DNA from: Chaetomium olivaceum
Taxonomy: Eukaryota; Ascomycota; Sordariomycetes; Sordariales; Chaetomiaceae
Assembly (NCBI GenBank): GCA_039881045.1
Contig: JAYWVB010000003.1
Location: 124,001 to 188,000 of the forward strand
Length of the DNA: 64,000 nt
Reading direction: 5' to 3'
Shown here: one piece after another, positions 24,502 through 36,300 of the stretch
Layout: each line of letters begins with the position of its first letter
How positions within the stretch are numbered: the first letter of the stretch is position 1
The notes under the pieces: model-generated
The model's database searches: none
Told to the model about the DNA's origin: nothing
Seen by the model: only the letters and a program-made list of their open reading frames with translations
Program-made: the position numbers and the translations under genes

Positions 24502-25328
24502 TTTGCTGACCTTGACGTATTGAGTCTCGATCTGGCACACGATTAGGAATATGTCAGGGGCGACGAGACGGTCAAGGATGATACTCCTGGTAGAGCAACA
24601 CTGATTCAAGCATGCACCAGCTTTACATCGCGGTCGCTTTTGCAGGGTCTATGTCTATGGCATGTGCTGGTAATAGTACTACGAGCGGACAAGGTGGTCG
24701 TCTGTCAGTCTCACCCCTGATAGCTGACCGTCACACCAATGCCTGAATAAACACCGAACCCTCCCCATCCCGGACTTGATCGGGAGCGGCCATCATGACG
24801 CATATCCATTGCCGGAAGACCGGATGGTCTGGTTTGTCAACCGGCTCAAGCCTGGCGGAGAGAATCTCCCTGGCGGGCATTTCGTCTTATCGGGTAATTA
24901 CCGTTTCGGCCGCGGAAGTCGTTCTATCGGCCGGTTATTTGAGACACGCATTTGGAAATTTTCCGATGGAGTATGAGACTGGTGCTCTGAATAAGCCGGC
25001 CAACGGCGCCCAGAATGGGGAAGATTTGCGGGAACAGTTAAACCCGCCGAGCCATGCAGTTTCTACGTATGCATGAGCGTATCGACTTGCATGCATGGCC
25101 AAGCTGACGTTTACGCTTCGAGCTCGGCTAGGCCATCAGCTCAGGGGTCTAAGAGTATCCCGAATCTAGCTCTGGCTGGTGGTATAATCTTGTTTGCTAT
25201 TGTTTGTCCAAATCGTCTCCCTGTCCAGCAAGCTAGTACCCGAAGGCTATCCGACAGTCAAACATGCAAACACACTTGACCGTGTATTGTAAAGCTATTG
25301 CTCTTGTTTACCGTTTGACTCATACAGT
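24502..25328. promoter_or_regulatory. Divergent promoter region, HR-PKS / ACP-TE
   Basis: Intergenic region between two divergently transcribed cluster genes, so probably a bidirectional promoter. It contains TATCCGACAGTC at 25248-25259, which shares the core TCCGACAG with sites in front of the NR-PKS. No coding frame is supported. Confidence 0.45.
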
Positions 25329-26690
25329 ATGCGTTCTTCAGCAAACGAGGACATCCCCAGACGGGTTTTCCAAACCATTGCCAGCGAGCTTCATGTGCCT
25401 GTGGACGAATTAGAACACGGCGATACCGAGTTCGCCGAGCTAGGGGTCGACTCCCTGGTCGCACCCTCCATCATCGCCAAAATAGCTCAAGCAACGACAA
25501 TACACCTTCCAGACAACATCTTCGAGACCGCCGAAACCGTCGCCGCTCTCAGACAACATCTCACCACCCTACCACCACCCCAAAACCCAACCCCCAAACC
25601 ACCATCACCATCACCAACAACACCAACAACATCCAACCCGATCCCCACAGTCACCCCCCCAGTCCTCATCCGCAGCGCCACCAACCCCTCCAAAAGTCCC
25701 AACACCACCACCCCTCTACGCAATCTCTTCCTCCTCCCCGACGGCAGCGGCGCCGCCATGGCCTACGCCCGCCTGCCCGCGCTCGCGCACACCCACATCT
25801 ACGCGCTCAACTCCCCCTTCCTGCGCAACACCGCCGCCTACACCTGCACGCTCGAGCAGCTCGCCGCCGCGTGGGCGGGCGCGATCGTCGCTGTCCAGCC
25901 GCGCGGCCCCTATCTCCTGGGGGGGTGGTCGGCCGGCGGGTATTATGCGTATGAGGTGGCGCGGTGGTTGGTAATGAGGGGGGAGGTGGTGGACGGGTTG
26001 GTGCTGGTGGATTCGCCGTGTCGGGTCAGGTTTGAGGCGCTGCCGCTGGGGGTGGTGGTGTACTTGGCGGAGAGGGGGTTGATGGGGGATTGGGGGGTGG
26101 CGCGGGGAGTGAATAAGGGGGGGTTGAAAGGGGGTTCGAGGGTGGTTCGAAGGGGAAGGCGCCGGAGTGGTTGGTGGAGCATTTTGCGGTGACGTTGAGG
26201 GCGGTGGAGGCGTATATGCCGGAGAGGTTTGTGGAAGGGATGGGGGAGGGGGTACCGGTGCCGGTGCCGGTGGTGTATATCATATGGGCTTCGGAGGCTG
26301 TTGTGGAGAAGGGCCAGGCAGAGGCGGCGGGTTTGGATCCCGATGTCAAGGTGACCAAGATGTTGCTGGAGCCAAGGTCTGACTTTGGGCCTAATGGCTG
26401 GGATACGCTGTTTCCGGATGGGACCGACATGGTGATAGGCACGATCCCTTGCAACCACTTTGACATCGTGCATCCACCGAATGTAAGTACCTTACTCGCT
26501 TTGCTCTTTTCATCTAGCTCAAGCACGGGGTCTGTTGTGATTATCAGTGTTTAAACTGACACGCTGTGCTTTCTAACAGGCCGATATGCTCGGAAGCCTA
26601 CTGGGAAAAGTCGTCAACCCAAAGAGTGAAGTTGCGTGGGCGAATGGGTGGCAACGGCCTACTAGTGGCATGGATAAGAGTCAGACGTGA
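25329..26690 (+). CDS. Free-standing ACP-thioesterase didomain protein
   Basis: Encodes an acyl carrier protein followed by a thioesterase, normally found only as the C-terminus of a non-reducing PKS. Exons 25329-26482 and 26580-26690 (97-nt intron, GTAAGT donor); about 421 aa once one missing G is allowed in the seven-G run at 26117-26123, without which the frame stops at 26192. ACP, residues 5-78: FAELGVDSLVAPSIIAKI with the phosphopantetheine Ser. A Pro/Thr-rich linker follows. The TE starts at about residue 132 with LFLLPDGSG and keeps a full catalytic triad: GGWSAGGYYAYEVA (Ser), VLVDSPC (Asp) and CNHFDIVHPPN (His). Such TEs release polyketides by hydrolysis or (macro)lactonisation. It is divergent from the HR-PKS, whereas the NR-PKS about 20 kb away has a defective TE. 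I infer release in trans, possibly with chain transfer to this ACP. It could alternatively be the relic of a second NR-PKS. Confidence 0.8.
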
Positions 26691-28523
26691 TAGAGCGTTG
26701 GGAGTGATGCTGTGTGACGCAAGAGTGCCTACCATTGGAGTTAGAACACAATAATGATGCAGTAACTACCTACCTTACCTAGATTTTAAATTGAGAAAAC
26801 TACCGGTATCATCTAGTGTTGCATTCCCCAATGAAAGAGGCAAAGTTGGGTCCAACCGACAAATATAATATTGACAAACACTCGCGACTCCCGTATTGCT
26901 GGCGGCAGAATGTATTGAAAACAGGGAGAATGTTGGACGTTTAGTTTGAATTTCCAAAAACTACCAACAGTGCTGTTCGACTAGGTACCGTATCACTTAA
27001 AAATACCCGTGTCTAAGGTACACACCACTATAATAGTTCCTGAAATTCAGAAAAGATCCTCCACCGCTATCCACCGCTCCTGTCACCTCACCGTCGCCAA
27101 CCCATTCAGTTCCACTTTCTCCTCAAGTCCAACACCCATCTAAATAATGGATCCATACTGCTCTCGCCCGTCAGCCACTGCCGAAGGCGAACCCATAAGA
27201 CCCTGACGGCGCTGCGCGTGTCGACGACGACCAAGATGAAATGCGGGCTGCCTGAGACGTGCGGACAGACAGGGACTGGGAGCAGGTCATTGAGTATGAG
27301 GGTGGCTACCTAGAAAACAACACCATGATGCGAGTAGGGGCCAGGGAGGGGGGCAATCGGCTGTGGGGAAAGGGCTGTGGGGGTGTTCTAGGTTTCGGGG
27401 CATCCCTGTGTTTGACGAAACTGTGCGCACAAAAGTTTGCTGTCGACTCAAAACGACTAAGATTCTCATGGTCGAGTCAATTATCACAGTCCTCCAAGAC
27501 CCGGCAGTCCTACAGATGGTGTCGAACTCCCTAACACAAACAACGGAAAAATCTCGATATCCAACCATTAATCGCGTTTCATCGCTCCCAAGTGATGCCA
27601 CGGCCCCTCATGAAATGCCTCCTTTTCCCATCGCATTAGCGGTGACTGCTCCACGAGGCCGTTTCCCTCTTTTGCGACAAGATCCATGAGCTGACTGAAG
27701 GACAGGCCATGACCCCTAGAAGAAGAGGCTGGCGTCGAATGTCCACCGGTGACAGGTGTGAGTGGGGATGTGGTCTTTGTATCTCATGTCATGTCAGCAG
27801 GAGATCCCCGGAATATCGGAGTATAATGGGCTTTCACCTTGCTTCCGAGAATTGACATGGTGGCACGGTTGGTAGCTTGTGGGGAGTCTGTCGAGTGCGG
27901 CATGATTACGCACACAAAGGCGAAGAAGCGCGCAGGCTTTTGGAGAAGGTAGCCCAGATGGATGGATGGGGCCGTGGAGGAAGGTGAAATCTAGCGATAG
28001 TACAAAATGCTCGTACCTTGCTTGCTATTGATGAGCAATATATCTCCGTATCAGTGCAGGGGTGGAACAGCCAACGTAATGTAGTGTGGTGAATGCTTGT
28101 GAAGGAGCAGCTCCGTAAAGGATATGTACATATATTATGCTGCGTTAATTCATCGCCCGCAGTCGTTTTTAATGGGCTTCCAATCCCGGGGTGTCTGTCT
28201 TACCAAAGGGTGGTGTGCGCCGACAAAAGGTCGTGGCTCACAGCAAAGGGTGGTGGCCGAAGGGTGGTGGCCAAAGCGTGGTGTTACTACCAGTGGTGTG
28301 CGCTCCTTAGACACGAGAGGCGAGGCCTTGAAGCACCGAGCTACGACGTTGGTGTGTTTCGGAATAGGTTGATGTCACCAACCGAGCATATAACGACACC
28401 ATCTAGGGCCTCTTCTTGCAACATGACTTGCCGTGGTACCGATTTCTCCCACCATGACGTAGTTTCTTGTTTTCTACCTAATCGGTTTCAACGGTTGACA
28501 TACTACGAACCTAAAACGACAGT
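26691..28523. other. Gene-poor spacer with diverged repeat copy
   Basis: 1.8 kb without a supportable gene. It contains one copy of a diverged repeat (27147-27340) and a GGTGGTG-rich stretch at about 28205-28290. The far end abuts the 3' end of the C2H2-ankyrin gene. Confidence 0.4.
27147..27340 (+). repeat. Diverged dispersed repeat, copy 1
   Basis: From ATGGATCCAT to about 27340 this segment aligns by eye with 32445-32640. Shared blocks include CAGCCACT, GAAGGCG, CTGCGTGT/CTGCGCGTGT, CGAGACGTGCGG/TGAGACGTGCGG and a following CAGACA. Identity is roughly two thirds to three quarters. Both copies are riddled with stops, so they look like remnants of one ancestral element or gene. They flank the two zinc-finger/ankyrin genes lying inside the cluster. 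Confidence 0.55.
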
Positions 28524-30167
28524 TTATTCTAGAAGCAGCATGAGTTCAACATTCCAGTAAGGAGCGAGTTCTGAGGGTGTGTTGCCCTTTTTAGTCCTCG
28601 CTTGCCGGTCTGCGCCTCGCTCCAGAAGCAGCCGTGCGATCTCCAGACATCCTTCCATAGCAGCATAATGCAGAGCGTTCCTTCCCTCCTTATCAACCAT
28701 ATCAATGTTGGCGCCTCGCTCCAGAATCAGCCGTACGATTCCAGGATGTCCTTTCCTAGCAGCGTGATGCAGAGCGTTCCTTCCCACCTTATCAACCATA
28801 TCGATCTTGGCGCCTCGCTCCAGAAGCAGTCGTGCAGTTTCCAATTGCCCGAATAAAGCAGCGGAGTGCAGTGCGCCCCCTCCCGTCCTATTAACCACAT
28901 CGGACTCGGCACCCCGCTCCAGAAGCAGCTGTACGATTTCCAGATATCCTTTCCCAGCGGAGTCGTGAAGTGCGCTGTTGCCCCATCTATCAACCATATT
29001 GATATCGGCACCTCGGTCCAACAATAGGCGTACTGCTTCTAAATTTCCGCACGAAACAGCGTGGTAAAGTGCACTCTCGCTTCTTCCGTCGCGCTCGTTG
29101 ATGTCTGCACGTCGATCCAACAGCAGCCGCAGAACTCCCACATGGCCTTGTTTTGCAGCCAGGTTGACTTTATCCTGGCCAGAAAGTCCGGTTGCACCGA
29201 TGTAGGCCCCGTTGTCAAGTAGAACCCGTACAGCTGCCTCGCGTCCCTCTTCAGCGGCGGCGTCTAAGGTCATTCTCCAGCTCAAACGGCTATCCGCATC
29301 GACTTCCAGCCATTTCCGAACCACCAACTGCAGGATATCCTCGTGTTGAGATTCTTGGTCCAACATTATCTCACGAAAGGTGGCGATCCTGGATCCGAGT
29401 GTTTTCTCCAACAAGACACCGAACACCCCGGCATTCCCCCACTTGGCAGCTGCAGAAAGAAGCGAAGTGCCATTGACGATGGCTCCTTTCAACAGGAGGA
29501 GATTTGTCATTTCTTCATCCCTATTGTCGACAGCCCAACCCAGGGCAGTCTGCCCCATTGAATCAGCAGCCTCTATGGCAACTCCCTCCTCAAGACATCG
29601 CCGCACCAATTGTATATTTCTCTCCCTGGCACCCTGAAGGAATTCCTGCGTTCGAGTTTCGTTTTGCGCAAGGATAGCAGCACTCCTGCTCGTCAACAAC
29701 TCGACAATGCCATGCCGCTGGTGGGCCCGTGCCAGGGAGAGGGCGGCCGGACGTGGGTCGTCAGCCGAGCACTCGGTGCCAACCCCTGCATCAAGCAGTA
29801 TCCTGACCACGCCCTCGTGGCCGTTCAAGGCGGCCAGGCACAGCGCTGCGACTCCGTTCCCGTCTTTTTCACGCGCGAATCTGGTGTCAACGGCAAGGCA
29901 TGGCATGACGGCTTCCTCATCGCCCGATGCAGCTGCCATGCACATGCCACCTTTGTGGACAGTGCGGATATGCCGTTTGAGGTTGTCTACCCGTCCAACC
30001 ATGGCATGGCAGTAGTGGCATCGGGTCTTTGGGCTTGCGGTGTGTGTACGTTGGTGCCGGTTCAAATCTCTTTTGGTGCTGAAAGCTACGGCCGCTCCCT
30101 TGCGGTGGCGCCGTGCATCATGGCAGAAGTACTTCTTGTTGTGACAACGTTGGTGTGACCTGGTCAC
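28524..30167 (-). CDS. C2H2 zinc-finger ankyrin repeat protein
   Basis: Single-exon gene, 547 aa. The N-terminal 75 residues carry two finger-like units (FSTKRDLNRHQRTH and CHYCHAMVGRVDNLKRHIRTVH), the second being a clear C2H2 finger. The rest is ankyrin repeats: degenerate copies first, then six regular ones between about residues 320 and 535 (LLLDRGADINMVDRWGNSAL, LLLERGAKIDMVDK and relatives). C2H2-ankyrin proteins are common in filamentous ascomycetes and are thought to be regulatory; no target can be inferred. It lies inside the cluster span but belongs to a lineage-expanded family, so it may be an insertion rather than a pathway gene. It is divergent from the C2H2 gene at 30760. Confidence 0.85.
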   Translation of the reverse strand: MTRSHQRCHNKKYFCHDARRHRKGAAVAFSTKRDLNRHQRTHTASPKTRCHYCHAMVGRVDNLKRHIRTVHKGGMCMAAASGDEEAVMPCLAVDTRFAREKDGNGVAALCLAALNGHEGVVRILLDAGVGTECSADDPRPAALSLARAHQRHGIVELLTSRSAAILAQNETRTQEFLQGARERNIQLVRRCLEEGVAIEAADSMGQTALGWAVDNRDEEMTNLLLLKGAIVNGTSLLSAAAKWGNAGVFGVLLEKTLGSRIATFREIMLDQESQHEDILQLVVRKWLEVDADSRLSWRMTLDAAAEEGREAAVRVLLDNGAYIGATGLSGQDKVNLAAKQGHVGVLRLLLDRRADINERDGRSESALYHAVSCGNLEAVRLLLDRGADINMVDRWGNSALHDSAGKGYLEIVQLLLERGAESDVVNRTGGGALHSAALFGQLETARLLLERGAKIDMVDKVGRNALHHAARKGHPGIVRLILERGANIDMVDKEGRNALHYAAMEGCLEIARLLLERGADRQARTKKGNTPSELAPYWNVELMLLLE

Positions 30168-30759
30168 TCGTTAGTACCTATCTACCACATAGTACGGTTG
30201 TAGTGTGTCACGTGACCAAACTCTCTCTCTTACCTCAACTCCTTTTCGGATTTACACATCCGATCACACACCCCACACGTTGCTGATTGATCCATGAGGT
30301 TCCGATATCCTCTTGCTTAGAATGGGAGAAGACTAGGTACGAAGGTCACTCGAAAGTCTCCAACCCAACCACCGAGAGAAGCTCAATAACTGTCACAGCT
30401 CGTGGCGGCACTCACAGTGATGCTTTTGAGTTGTTCAGAATGCAGAAAACCGTGGCATGTTCGGATTGGTCATTACCTGGTAAGGTGGTGGTGGCGTTCA
30501 TGGTAGGGTGGTGGTGGTGGCGTTGGCAGGGTGGTGGTCTTGGCGACCGACATCCCGCTTTCCTTGCAGCGTCTTGCTTCAGGCTGACTGCCCGATCGTG
30601 GAACCCTTCCACCATCCGATCTTTCTTTCTCCATTGTCGTTCCTCATCAGTGTTTCTGCTTGGTTCTCCCAGTGCTTTTCCAAAATCACTAGCCGACACG
30701 CTCCGAATCTTCGACATTCTTACTTTGCACTTTAGGTACGTTAACGAAAGCTAGAAACC
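30168..30759. promoter_or_regulatory. Divergent promoter region between two zinc-finger genes
   Basis: Spacer between the start of the C2H2-ankyrin gene (-) and the C2H2 gene (+). CT-rich tracts occur at 30220-30245 and a GGTGGTGG stretch at about 30486-30540. No coding frame is supported. Confidence 0.4.
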
Positions 30760-31701
30760 GTGGCCCATGCTGATAATTGCGACTTCGGTAGCGACCGCAC
30801 CCGTTTAATAAGATGTCACAACATGCTTTTGGTGCGAATTGCGCACCTTTGCCGACCACGATGTAAGCGTGTTTTTTTTTTACTAACCCCACTTTGGAGG
30901 CCACTTTCCTTGGGATTGCGAACCGACACAATCAAATCTGCGCAAAACCCCGCGCACGTGACCCAACCAGGGCCATCGCTCTCAGCCTCAGCTGTTGCGG
31001 CCCTCGACTTCGAGTATGATGAGGCCGGACAGCTACCACCGGCTCTCTACGATGGCATATTCGATCTCTCGTGGTATCAACTCGCAGAGCCTACGGTACA
31101 GCAGCAGTATGTTCCCGGTGCCGACCCTTCGACTGAGCCGATCCTCGATACTGCGCGGCCTCTGCCTCGGCCCCAGAGCCTTGAAGTTCTAGAAGTTGAA
31201 CCCGCTCTTGGGCAGTATGTGGAACATGGCTTCGCTGGCAACCTGGGATCACGAAGCATTTGTCTCTGTGGGAATTCCTACTCACGAAGGGACGCGCTGA
31301 CTCGACACATTAACGGCACCGCGGTTTCCATCGGATCGTTTGTTGAGGCGCTACCTGCCAGCCTACCTGCACTCAGCCCGGACAACCCAGAAATGATCTG
31401 GCCTACCGCGCAGGTTAGCACTGGGTTTTCCTCCACCTTCACATATCATCAGGACGACCAGGATCACCAAGACCCCCAGGTTTTCCAATCCCCCCAGTCC
31501 TCCAACTCCTCTCGCCCTTCGCCCTCCTCCACAGGACCAACTTCAGGTCGAATCCGAAGCGGAAGGCGCTTTCCATGTCAGTTCTGTGACAAGTATCGTG
31601 GAAGCCGCAGCTTCACCAGGCGTGATCATCTGCGCCAACACTTGAAGCGTGGGCACAAGTTCAACGACGCTAGCGTTAAGGCTCATTTGAACACTCTTTA
31701 G
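30760..31701 (+). CDS. C2H2 zinc-finger protein, putative transcription factor
   Basis: Open frame of 313 aa. Two zinc-finger motifs are visible: an atypical CLCGNSYSRRDALTRHI at about residue 170 and a C-terminal CQFCDKYRGSRSFTRRDHLR, then QHLKRGH at about 270-297, the layout of fungal C2H2 proteins with paired terminal fingers. Between them is a Ser/Pro/Gln-rich linker. The N-terminal 60 residues (hydrophobic and Cys-rich) look unlike the rest, so translation may begin later or an upstream exon may be missing. Function unknown; possibly a DNA-binding regulator. Confidence 0.55.
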   Translation: MAHADNCDFGSDRTRLIRCHNMLLVRIAHLCRPRCKRVFFLLTPLWRPLSLGLRTDTIKSAQNPAHVTQPGPSLSASAVAALDFEYDEAGQLPPALYDGIFDLSWYQLAEPTVQQQYVPGADPSTEPILDTARPLPRPQSLEVLEVEPALGQYVEHGFAGNLGSRSICLCGNSYSRRDALTRHINGTAVSIGSFVEALPASLPALSPDNPEMIWPTAQVSTGFSSTFTYHQDDQDHQDPQVFQSPQSSNSSRPSPSSTGPTSGRIRSGRRFPCQFCDKYRGSRSFTRRDHLRQHLKRGHKFNDASVKAHLNTL

Positions 31702-33371
31702 TTCTAGGAGCGGGGATGCCAACTGGTACCTTGGGCAGCGTGGAGTGGACGGGTGATGTTAAGACCGGCTTGCTGGAGATTTCCTATCGTGCTTAGAATT
31801 TCTGCTGTTTTTGTTTTTGGTTGCGAGATCGTCGTGGTTCTGCAATTTTGTCTGTCATTACCGGCTTGCACGCCTGTAGATGTTGGGTTTCTGTGTACTT
31901 TTCCTTGGCTCAGTATAATTATAGGTACCGTACAATAAGATGTCATCATTTCATAGATACTTTATCATTTGATGCTCGTGCCACACTAATACTAGACCAC
32001 TTACCCTCCGCCCCCTTCTTATTCTAGCGGCAGGAAAAGCATGGTTCACCCCGATAACATATCCCATCACCTCGCGCAGCCCCTCGCCCTCATCCACCCC
32101 TGCAATACCCCCGCGCCACGTCTTCCCTAACACTGCAACTCCGATAGCAGCTCCCAAGCCCAATATCTACCAAAATAGTAGGCAGAAAACCAATGGCCGT
32201 CTGTGTGACGGGCTGGGCCCGTGGGTAGGTTCGGCGATGCCAGAACCTGGTGGGTTCGAGTCCCACTTGGATGGACTATGCTAGAACCTTCCATGCCCCG
32301 TTTCAGCAACACGATAAAGCTGTCTCTTTCTTTGTAGCTTAGCTCTTTCTCTCTTTCTCTCTTCATTCGAAGCAATCTAGTCCATTCCCGCCTCGCCTTG
32401 TGCATCACTTCAACGCCAACGTGTGGCCTGTTACAGTCTGAAGCAATGGATCCATCTCCTGCTCACGGTCAGCCACTCGTGAAGGCGCAACCACGAGACC
32501 CCGACGATGCTGCGTGTGCCGATGACGATCAAAATCAAATACGACCTGCCCGAGACGTGCGGCCAGACATATATTCGGAGTAGGGCGTTGAGTACCCGAA
32601 CGGCAAAAAAGCAGCACCAGGATGCGAGTTGGCGCTCAAGAGGGGTGCAGCTGGTCGCCAGGACTGATGAGGGATTCGGGGCCGCGGGAAGCTCATTGGT
32701 TTTTGGATCATCCATGTGTTTAAAATGATATTATGGCGGGCTTTGCGTTGATTCAAAAATGACCAAAGTTAAGATACCGAGATGATGGCGGGGAGAAGAG
32801 AAACCCCCAAAGACGGAAATCACTTGAGTGTGCTCAGCCCTAAGTGGTACGACAGTAGACGTGGGAAAATCGAACTCAGGGGCAGTTGAGAATAGGAGAT
32901 GAGATATAGAAAATCATTGCCCTTCAGTATAATATATGTGCATACCCACGTGATGGTTGGTTTGATAGAACAACATCACCATTGGCGGCTTCATAAAATT
33001 CATTGACGCCACTCCCCTCCCCTTTGAATCGACACCATTGACCCTTCGTTATCTCCACTTTCTAACAATACCTAGGTACCTAGTATCTTCATTGGGAAAA
33101 GCTCTTGCCAAATACAATACAGTATACCCATTTTAGCTCACCGCACACTGCTTTTGCTTAAAGATTTTAGAACAGGAGTCCGCTGGTCTGGTGGTCTTAC
33201 CTTTATACAATATCATCACTCGTCATTAAGGTCCACGGTAGGAATGCTCGAGTATATTTGAGGAAGCCCAAATGGGTGATGAAGCGAATCGCCGAGATAC
33301 ATTCCGAGACCCTCAAACTTCTATTTCAATACCCCAGCACCTCCTGTTTGCTCGATCTCCCACTGCCCCCC
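31702..33371. other. Gene-poor spacer with diverged repeat copy
   Basis: 1.7 kb lacking a supportable gene. It holds CT-rich tracts (32330-32370), a segment resembling 10250-10340, and copy 2 of the diverged repeat (32445-32640). A hairpin plus a T-arm-like sequence at 32228-32276 was considered for a tRNA and rejected. Confidence 0.4.
32445..32640 (+). repeat. Diverged dispersed repeat, copy 2
   Basis: Partner of 27147-27340. One frame of this copy reads through LPETCGQTYIRSRALSTRTA, suggesting a coding ancestor, but the frame has no clear start and no domain I can name. Copy 1 retains LPETCGQT at the equivalent place, followed by a stop. Confidence 0.55.
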
Positions 33372-36300
33372 TTATTTGAGCATAGCAACAATAATCGAGC
33401 TCCTCCTGACCGGCACATACGTCTTGATGTCAACAATCTTTAACCCCGCTTGGCCCAACAAGACAGTCCAGTCATCCCTCCGCCTCTCCATCCCGCCAAA
33501 CAGCAACATCATGTTCAGATCTTGCCCAGCCACCCACGAATCCGCCCCCTGATCCGGCACCACCAGCTCATCAATCAACACCTGCGAGTCCGCCACCAGC
33601 GCGGGTGCCAACTTCCTCAGAATCTCCACCACCTGTGCATCCCCCCAGTTATGCAAGATCGACCGCAGGTAATAATACCGGGCTCCCTTCACCGGCTGCG
33701 GCGTGAAGAAATCATGCGCCATAAACTCAATCCCCTCCACCACCGGCGCTGCGCCCACCGTCTCTGGCAAATCCTGCACCACCACCCTCCCTTTCAACCC
33801 CGGATGCGCCTTGATCAACCGCTGCGTCTGATGGCCAACATTCCCGCCCACATCCACAAACACCGTCCTCCCCGCACCCTCCCCTCGTCCATCGTCTCAG
33901 CGGCCACCACCCCCCAAAATCCACGCACCCAATCCAATCCCCGCCCCGATCCACCGTCATCAGGTTCTGAAACGCCTTCAACATCCCCGGCTGCGTCTTC
34001 AGCCACGGGTACAGCGCCAGCTCCGTGCCCGCCCAGCTCTGAAACACCAGCGGCTCGCCCGCCGCCGCCGCGCCGCCACCATGACCATGACCATGACCAT
34101 GACTGACGAACCCGCGCTCCGCCAGCGGCGCGTCAAACAGATGGTGCGTCGCGGGGGCCACGACTCCCTGGAAGAAGGTCGCGCCGCCGGCGATGCCCGT
34201 GTCCGCGAGAAAGTGCGTTGTCTTGCTGCTGGCGGCGTAGCGGTCGGGCCCCGTTTCGAGCACCATGCGGTTGGCGGCCAGGTAGCGGAGGACGCGGCGG
34301 ATGAGGGTCGCGTCGGTGGTGCCGCCGTTGGGGGTGCGGGTGGCCAGGTCGGTGGGGGTGAGCGCGGTCGGGGAGCAGGTGCTGAGGGTGGTGAAGAGGT
34401 GCAGCTCGATGCCGAGGCGGATGAAGGTTAGGAGACGGGTCTGAGGGGTGGTGCGGGGGGTGGTTAGTGTATTGTTGGTTACCTTATCTGGGGAGAGAGG
34501 GGGGAGAGGAACATGACTAACCGTGTTCCCGAGACGCATCACGAAGTCGAAGGGAGTCTCGAGATTCTCGGCGGCTTCGTGGAGGGTAGTCATGACCGCG
34601 TGTCTGCCGACGTCGTCTAGAAGAGAGGCGTGTCCGTTGATGGGTGGCGTGAAGATACCGGCTGTGGCTTGTTCCGAGACGCCCTTCAGAGAGTCATGAC
34701 TGTCGCCATTTCCATTCGCGCCGTTGATCGATCCGTTTGCACCGTAAGTGGCCTTGGTAGTTCCGTTCATGCTACCATTCTCGTGACCGTTGGCGTTGGC
34801 ATGCCCGTTGGCGTTGGTACCGTCTGCGGTGGTTGTGGCCTCCTGGGCCCTGAACCCGGGTCGCTTGCCTTCGAGAAAGTCCATGGAATACATGTGAGCC
34901 TTGTTGAGCTTGGCGGCTACAGCCTTGGCAAGACCGAGGTTACCACGCTCCATCCTAGGTGCCAGCCCATCAATGGCGTCAAGCGTAAAACTGTCCATAT
35001 TGAAGCCATCTTCCCGGATCATGCGCCTACTACGCAGAATGTCCAGGACCTGCGCCTCCTCGGGCGTGAGGCTCTTCTCAATCTCGCCGAGAGCTTTCAC
35101 GATTGCCTCGTCGTTGTCATCTGTCTCACCCGTCACCCCGAGGCTCTTCAGTTTGTTGACAACGGCCTCCTTTTGCTCAGGAGTAACGTGGGAGAAGGCC
35201 TTGAAACAGAACTCGACCGTGGTGGCGACTTCGTTCTGAGAAAGCTTGCCGGTGGGATCAGCATCGACGGTGCCCTGGATGACTGCATGTTTCAATCGTC
35301 AGTTAGATTTGATTAAATGCAAGGTTGACTGATATCAAGGAGGAGGCTTACCTGGTCGGAACAAATCAAAGGCCCTCTGGAATCCTCCTCGTCAATGTCT
35401 TGAATTACGGGATCGTCCTGCATCCGAATCTGCTTGAGCGCGCTGCTGACAACCAAAAAGAAGCGGGTGTAGCTCTCGGCCGTCTTCTTGGAGTGCCACG
35501 ACGACGCCGCCTTCTCGTCGCAATCGCCCCGGATAGAGGCCGCAATAGTGACCGCCGCGGAGATCCCACCCATAACAGCAAGATGAACCCCGATGAGAAA
35601 TAGGGGTCAATAAAGCAACCAGCATCGCCTACAATCCGCGCGTACGGAAAAGCATAGCTGTCCGCACTATACGACCAGTCCGAGGCCGACTTAACGTCCG
35701 AGACTATCTCGGCCTTGGAGAGTAGCTCCCTGATTCCCGGTACGTGCTGTAGGGACTGCATATAGAACTCCTTGGTGGACGGCGAACCGGCAGCGCGTTT
35801 CTTGTCGGTTGCCATCTGCTGATTCTGCACGATACCAATCGAGTGGGTGCCGTCGTGCAGGGGGATAAACCAGCACCAGCCGCTGGCGTCTTGTAGGGCC
35901 TCGAAAAAGGGCGAGCCAGCCTTGTGCGTGCCGACGCCGTACGTGCCACCACCCTTCCAGTAGGCCCAGTTGGCGATGTTCTTGAGGTTCTGGTTGAACT
36001 TGCGGTTCTTGAGGTACTTGGTGCTGAGCAGGCCGTAACGCCCGCTGGCGTCAACGATGTACTTGAAGGAGATGGTGCCTGACGTGCCGTCTTTGCGCTT
36101 CCATGATGCTGACACGGGCCGGCCGGGGTTGGACTTCTCGCCGTCGCCTTCTTCAAATTCAACCGCGTCGACCTTGGTGGCGTCAAAGGTGCGGGCGCCG
36201 CAAGATGCCGCGTGCTTGAAGAGCAGCTCGTCGGCTTCGGACCGCACCACGTTCCAGGCGTGGCCATTGGGTCCACCAGCGGCAATGAAGTCGGTGTCTG

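Noticed and set aside
32228..32276. tRNA-like sequence with a T-arm-like GTGGGTTCGAGTCCCAC and a neighbouring hairpin
   Set aside because: No matching acceptor stem or D-arm/A-box could be placed at tRNA distances; the hairpin loop has the wrong size for an anticodon arm.
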